Assembly: GCF_014534645.1 (NCBI RefSeq)
Contig: NZ_JACVQF010000168.1
Coordinates: 1-64,000, forward strand
DNA from: Streptomyces griseicoloratus
Lineage (GTDB): Bacteria > Actinomycetota > Actinomycetes > Streptomycetales > Streptomycetaceae
Direction of reading: 5' to 3'
Length of the DNA stretch: 64,000 nt
Below the pieces are notes generated by a model. That model made no database searches, had not been told where the DNA came from, and worked only from the letters and a program-made list of their open reading frames with translations. The number at the start of each line of letters is the position of its first letter. The stretch's first letter is position 1. Both the position numbers and the translations under genes were made by a program. Below are positions 63,234-64,000 of the stretch, piece by piece.

Positions 63234-64000
63234 ATGCCCGGGAAGCGGCCCGCCGCGCGCAGGCCGACGATGAAGGACATCGCTCGGCGCGCAGGGGTCT
63301 CCGAGAGCGCGGTCTCCTTCGCGCTGAACGACCGCCCAGGGGTCTCGGAGGTCACCCGGGACCGGGTGCGCCGGGTCGCCGAGCAGCTCGGCTGGCGGCC
63401 CAGTACGGCGGCCCGCGCGCTGTCCGGGGAGGGCGCCGCGACGGTCGGCTTCGTGCTGGCCCGGCCGGCGCACACGCTCGGCGTGGACTCGTTCTTCCTG
63501 CAGCTGGTCTCGGGCATCCAGGAGGTGCTGGCGCGGCGTCACCTGGGCCTGCTGTTCCAGGTGGCGGCGGACGTCGAGGACGAGTGCGCGGTCTACCGGC
63601 GCTGGTGGGCCGAGCACCGGGTGGACGGCGTCCTGGTGGTCGATCCCCGCACCGACGACCCGCGCCCGGACCTGCTCGACGAACTCGGCCTGCCCGCCGT
63701 CGTGATCGGCGGCGCCCCGGACGAGCGCCACCCGGGTCTGTCGACGGTGTGGGCGGACGACGCGGGCGCGATGGCCTCCCTGGTGGACGGGCTCCACACA
63801 CTCGGCCACCGGCGGATCGCGCACATCGCCGGACTGCCGGACCTCGCCCACACCGAGCGCCGGATCCGCGCCCTGCGCGCGGAGGCCGGGCGGCGCGGCC
63901 TGACCGAGGTGCAGTCGGTGACCACCGACTACTCCGACGCGGAGGGCGAGGCCGTCACCCGGCGGGTCCTGCGCTCCTCCGCTCCCCCGACCGCACTGAT
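63234..64000 (+). CDS. LacI family regulator of the glycan operon (partial, runs off the window)
   Basis: The first 255 residues of a LacI-family repressor; the frame is open to the window edge. The helix-turn-helix is 'PTMKDIARRAGVSESAVSFALNDRPGVSEVTRDRVRRVAEQLGWRPSTAARALSGEG' (about 11-67). The periplasmic-binding-like effector domain begins at 'ATVGFVLARP'. AAAGGGG precedes the ATG. It is divergent from the binding-protein gene, with three matching operators between them. The inducer is probably a sugar from N-glycan breakdown. Confidence 0.93.
   Translation, partial: MPGKRPAARRPTMKDIARRAGVSESAVSFALNDRPGVSEVTRDRVRRVAEQLGWRPSTAARALSGEGAATVGFVLARPAHTLGVDSFFLQLVSGIQEVLARRHLGLLFQVAADVEDECAVYRRWWAEHRVDGVLVVDPRTDDPRPDLLDELGLPAVVIGGAPDERHPGLSTVWADDAGAMASLVDGLHTLGHRRIAHIAGLPDLAHTERRIRALRAEAGRRGLTEVQSVTTDYSDAEGEAVTRRVLRSSAPPTAL

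Overview
The window is very GC-rich, densely coded DNA with frequent GTG starts, ATGA/TGATG gene overlaps and Tat-exported enzymes. It also carries an ergothioneine operon, a B-type succinate dehydrogenase and ABC sugar importers without their own ATPase. Together these point to a Streptomyces chromosome. Two neighbouring genes resemble proteins I recall by S. coelicolor names (the c-di-GMP enzyme RmdA and the SCO0930-family lipoprotein). They lie in that order, so the stretch is probably syntenic with the S. coelicolor SCO0900-SCO0950 region. No tRNA, rRNA, CRISPR array, phage or intact insertion sequence was seen.

Layout. 0-1.6 kb: a MazF/PemK-like protein and a bacterial poly(ADP-ribose) glycohydrolase-type protein. 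1.9-6.3 kb: egtABCD, a four-gene overlapping ergothioneine operon. 6.3-14 kb: an orphan sugar-binding lipoprotein with a DasR-like site upstream, a dodecin, a HAD phosphatase, a luciferase-like monooxygenase, a short UvrA paralogue and a Tat-exported S28 tripeptidyl aminopeptidase. 13.9-15.5 kb: an olsB-olsA-like pair for ornithine lipids. 15.7-23.5 kb: a complete mhp-type meta-cleavage pathway (hydroxylase, extradiol dioxygenase, hydrolase, hydratase, aldolase, acylating acetaldehyde dehydrogenase) in two operons, each next to its own divergent regulator (TetR, IclR). 23.6-28 kb: sdhCAB with a divergent LysR regulator. 28-33.2 kb: an SDR/TetR divergent pair, then a SAM methyltransferase overlapping an rmdA-like GGDEF-EAL gene. 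33.5-38.9 kb: an envelope cluster (Lipoprotein_15 protein, proline-rich and glycine/asparagine-rich surface proteins, DUF4239 protein, class F sortase, polysaccharide deacetylase). 39-50 kb: a universal stress protein, an amino acid permease, a MarR-controlled hydrolase, a CapA protein, sigma and anti-sigma genes, an Fpg/Nei glycosylase and a PAS-GAF-PP2C-ATPase regulator. A 218-bp MITE-like element with perfect 17-bp terminal inverted repeats lies at 47817-48034. 50.2-53.4 kb: a lipase maturation factor-like membrane protein, and an SRPBCC protein with an HxlR regulator and an FMN reductase.

53.4-64 kb is the most coherent system. One leftward operon encodes a sugar-binding lipoprotein, two permeases, a GH5_18-like beta-mannosidase, an exported GH85 endo-beta-N-acetylglucosaminidase and a GH38 alpha-mannosidase. 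It is controlled by a divergent LacI regulator with three matching operators. The likely scheme is release of N-glycans from glycoproteins outside the cell, import of the glycan, and stepwise removal of mannose inside.

Several candidate operators are visible directly in divergent promoter regions (LacI, TetR, MarR, LysR and HxlR types). Short tandem duplications straddle or follow stop codons at three places.
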